A stretch of 64,000 nucleotides of DNA. Origin: G023898405 sp964368985 (lineage in GTDB: Bacteria > Myxococcota > UBA727 > JABDBI01). The position numbers and the translations under genes were made by a program. Positions 62,867 through 64,000 of this stretch are shown piece after piece (the stretch's first letter is position 1; the number at the start of each line of letters is the position of its first letter). Location of the stretch: contig CAYJDW010000004.1 of NCBI GenBank assembly GCA_964368985.1, positions 9,053 to 73,052 on the forward strand, read 5' to 3'. The notes below the pieces were generated by a model. It searched no databases and was not told the DNA's origin. It worked only from the letters and a program-made list of their open reading frames with translations.

Positions 62867-64000
62867 ATGTCTAATAAAATTGTGGCAGCCATGTCCGGCG
62901 GCGTTGATTCGGCGGTGGCGGCTTATTTACTCAAAGAGCAAGGTTATGAAGTAGTGGGGATAACCTTGCGCCTTGCGCCTGATCAAAAAGATGAGCAAGT
63001 GGAACGGGTAGGGCGTTGCTGTTCGATCGACGATATGATCGATGCTCGTCGCGTGTGTGAGAAAATCGGCATTCCTTTTTATGCCATCGATGCTCAAGCT
63101 AAGTTTAAGGAAGTGGTATTTGATCCCTTTGTGAGAGATTACCAAAACGGTATTACGCCCATTCCGTGTCTTGCTTGCAATCACACGGTTAAATTTGGCG
63201 ATTTATTGCAAAGCGCTGAAGAGCTTAATGCGGGGCTCGCTACCGGACATTATGCGCGCATTGTGGAATATAAAGGGCAGCTCAGTATTGCGCGCCCTTA
63301 TGATTTAGATCGCGACCAAACTTATTATCTTTATGGCACCAAGCCTGAATCGTTGGCCAGACTCCAGTTTCCTTTGGGGGAGCTAAAAAAGCCTGAAGTT
63401 CGCGCTATTGCTCAAAAAATTGGTTTGGCGGTTCACGATAAAAAGGACAGCCACGAGATTTGTTTTGTCCCCGATGGAGACCATGCGAAAGTAGTGGAAA
63501 AAGCGGTGGGAAAGACTTTTTCTGGCTCGATTATAGACGAAGAAGGGCGCAGCTTGGGAGAACATCGAGGAGTGCATAAATTCACCATCGGGCAGCGTCG
63601 AGGTTTGGGAATCGCAAGCTCAGGACGCCTCTTTGTGGCGGATATCGATGGCGCTAATCAACAGGTTGTTCTTGCGCAAAAAAGTGCTTTGGCGGTGAAG
63701 AGAATCCAGGTTAGGGATTTTCGGGCTCTTATTCCAGTGGATAAATGGCCAGAGAAAATCAGTATTAAAATTCGTGCACGGTCCGAAGCGGAAACGGCTG
63801 AAGTTGAGTTGGTTGATGGGGGTAAATTTAATTTTATATTTGACTCACCGGTTTTTAGCGTGGCGCTTGGGCAAGCTGCAGTTGTTTACGATGGCGATGT
63901 GATGCTTGGTGGCGGTATCTTGAGTGGCCGACTTGATGGGGCTTTTCCACGGGTGTTGGGGGAGTTTGAGCCACGAAGTTTCTTATCGTCATTGCGAGCG
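62867..64000 (+). CDS. mnmA: tRNA 2-thiouridine synthase MnmA (runs off the window)
   Basis: 378 residues visible, no stop before the window end. It thiolates U34 of Lys, Glu and Gln tRNAs. The PP-loop SGGVDS (10-15) binds ATP, and the catalytic cysteines are C104 (in CLACN) and C199 (in HEICFVPDG). FTIGQRRGLGI and GHYARI are further family blocks. The conserved domain is essentially complete by about residue 350. The last dozen codons run into the dispersed repeat at the window edge, so the native C-terminus or stop lies just beyond. Confidence 0.95.
   Translation, partial: MSNKIVAAMSGGVDSAVAAYLLKEQGYEVVGITLRLAPDQKDEQVERVGRCCSIDDMIDARRVCEKIGIPFYAIDAQAKFKEVVFDPFVRDYQNGITPIPCLACNHTVKFGDLLQSAEELNAGLATGHYARIVEYKGQLSIARPYDLDRDQTYYLYGTKPESLARLQFPLGELKKPEVRAIAQKIGLAVHDKKDSHEICFVPDGDHAKVVEKAVGKTFSGSIIDEEGRSLGEHRGVHKFTIGQRRGLGIASSGRLFVADIDGANQQVVLAQKSALAVKRIQVRDFRALIPVDKWPEKISIKIRARSEAETAEVELVDGGKFNFIFDSPVFSVALGQAAVVYDGDVMLGGGILSGRLDGAFPRVLGEFEPRSFLSSLRA
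63984..64000. repeat. Edge copy of dispersed attgcgagc repeat
   Basis: The last bases (atcgtcattgcgagcg) match the reverse complement of the right arm of the element at 29245-29334. The copy is cut by the window end and lies in the mnmA reading frame. Confidence 0.55.

Overview
The window reads as a chromosomal segment of a diderm (Gram-negative) bacterium with LPS. It carries lpxD, fabZ, a Skp-type chaperone, Lol release genes, mreBCD-mrdA-rodA and many lipobox proteins. A myxobacterial-type cysteine-rich repeat (C-x-DGN/DAN...GDGCDDSC style), several Cys-rich secreted proteins and the gene orders point to a deltaproteobacteria-grade lineage (myxobacterial, bdellovibrio-like or a related uncultured group). 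That assignment is inference; no rRNA is present. No tRNA, rRNA, CRISPR array, integrase or transposase gene was recognised.

Layout. 1-6.7 kb: a secreted Cys-rich protein, methylmalonyl-CoA mutase with its MeaB GTPase chaperone, thiamine pyrophosphokinase, a two-domain DsbA-like lipoprotein, and tsaD. 7-9.3 kb: accessory exported proteins, including a lipoprotein built of about twelve CxC-repeat units and an Smr-domain protein with a signal peptide. 9.5-11.8 kb (minus): a compact four-gene operon whose products look like very divergent NuoA, NuoB, NuoC and NuoD, in that order. 11.9-18 kb: threonine deaminase, a GAF-GGDEF cyclase, a rhomboid protease and PpiD. 18.3-24.2 kb: the complete rod-shape/elongasome operon mreB-mreC-mreD-mrdA-rodA.

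24.4-27.8 kb is the most remarkable stretch. A 1063-residue predicted lipoprotein has 22 perfectly phased 17-residue repeats followed by a C-terminal domain that matches eukaryotic HECT ubiquitin ligases at motif level. It keeps the catalytic Cys in an AHTC context and the Phe four residues from the end. The gene lies between rodA and a 114-bp diverged second copy of the rodA 3' end, so it looks like an insertion or imported segment.

27.8-35.8 kb: pyruvate kinase, then a tight envelope operon skp-lpxD-fabZ-lysS-lolC-lolD, in which lolC has an extra N-terminal membrane domain. 35.9-46.7 kb: lipoproteins, GltS-type and NSS-type sodium symporters, lipA and lipB, and sucCD. LipA/LipB supply lipoate. 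The mutase (propionyl-CoA route) delivers succinyl-CoA that SucCD can convert to succinate. 46.7-48 kb (minus): three tandem small secreted proteins, two with Gly/Tyr/Trp-rich tails, each with its own terminator. 48.3-54.6 kb: gltX, ndk, a TPR protein, trmL, lipoproteins, purC. 54.8-61.1 kb: a peptide ABC importer (binding protein plus two permeases, no ATPase here). The OppB-like permease has a ~300-residue insert ending in a myxobacterial Cys-rich repeat, and yicC and gmk follow. 61.2-64 kb: two exported proteins of unknown role and mnmA, which runs off the end.

Intergenic regions carry several palindromic elements: a 152-bp MITE-like unit with ~29-bp terminal inverted repeats, a ~26-bp-arm hairpin, and a dispersed family containing the core attgcgagc/gtagcgcgg. 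Good rho-independent terminators lie at gene ends.
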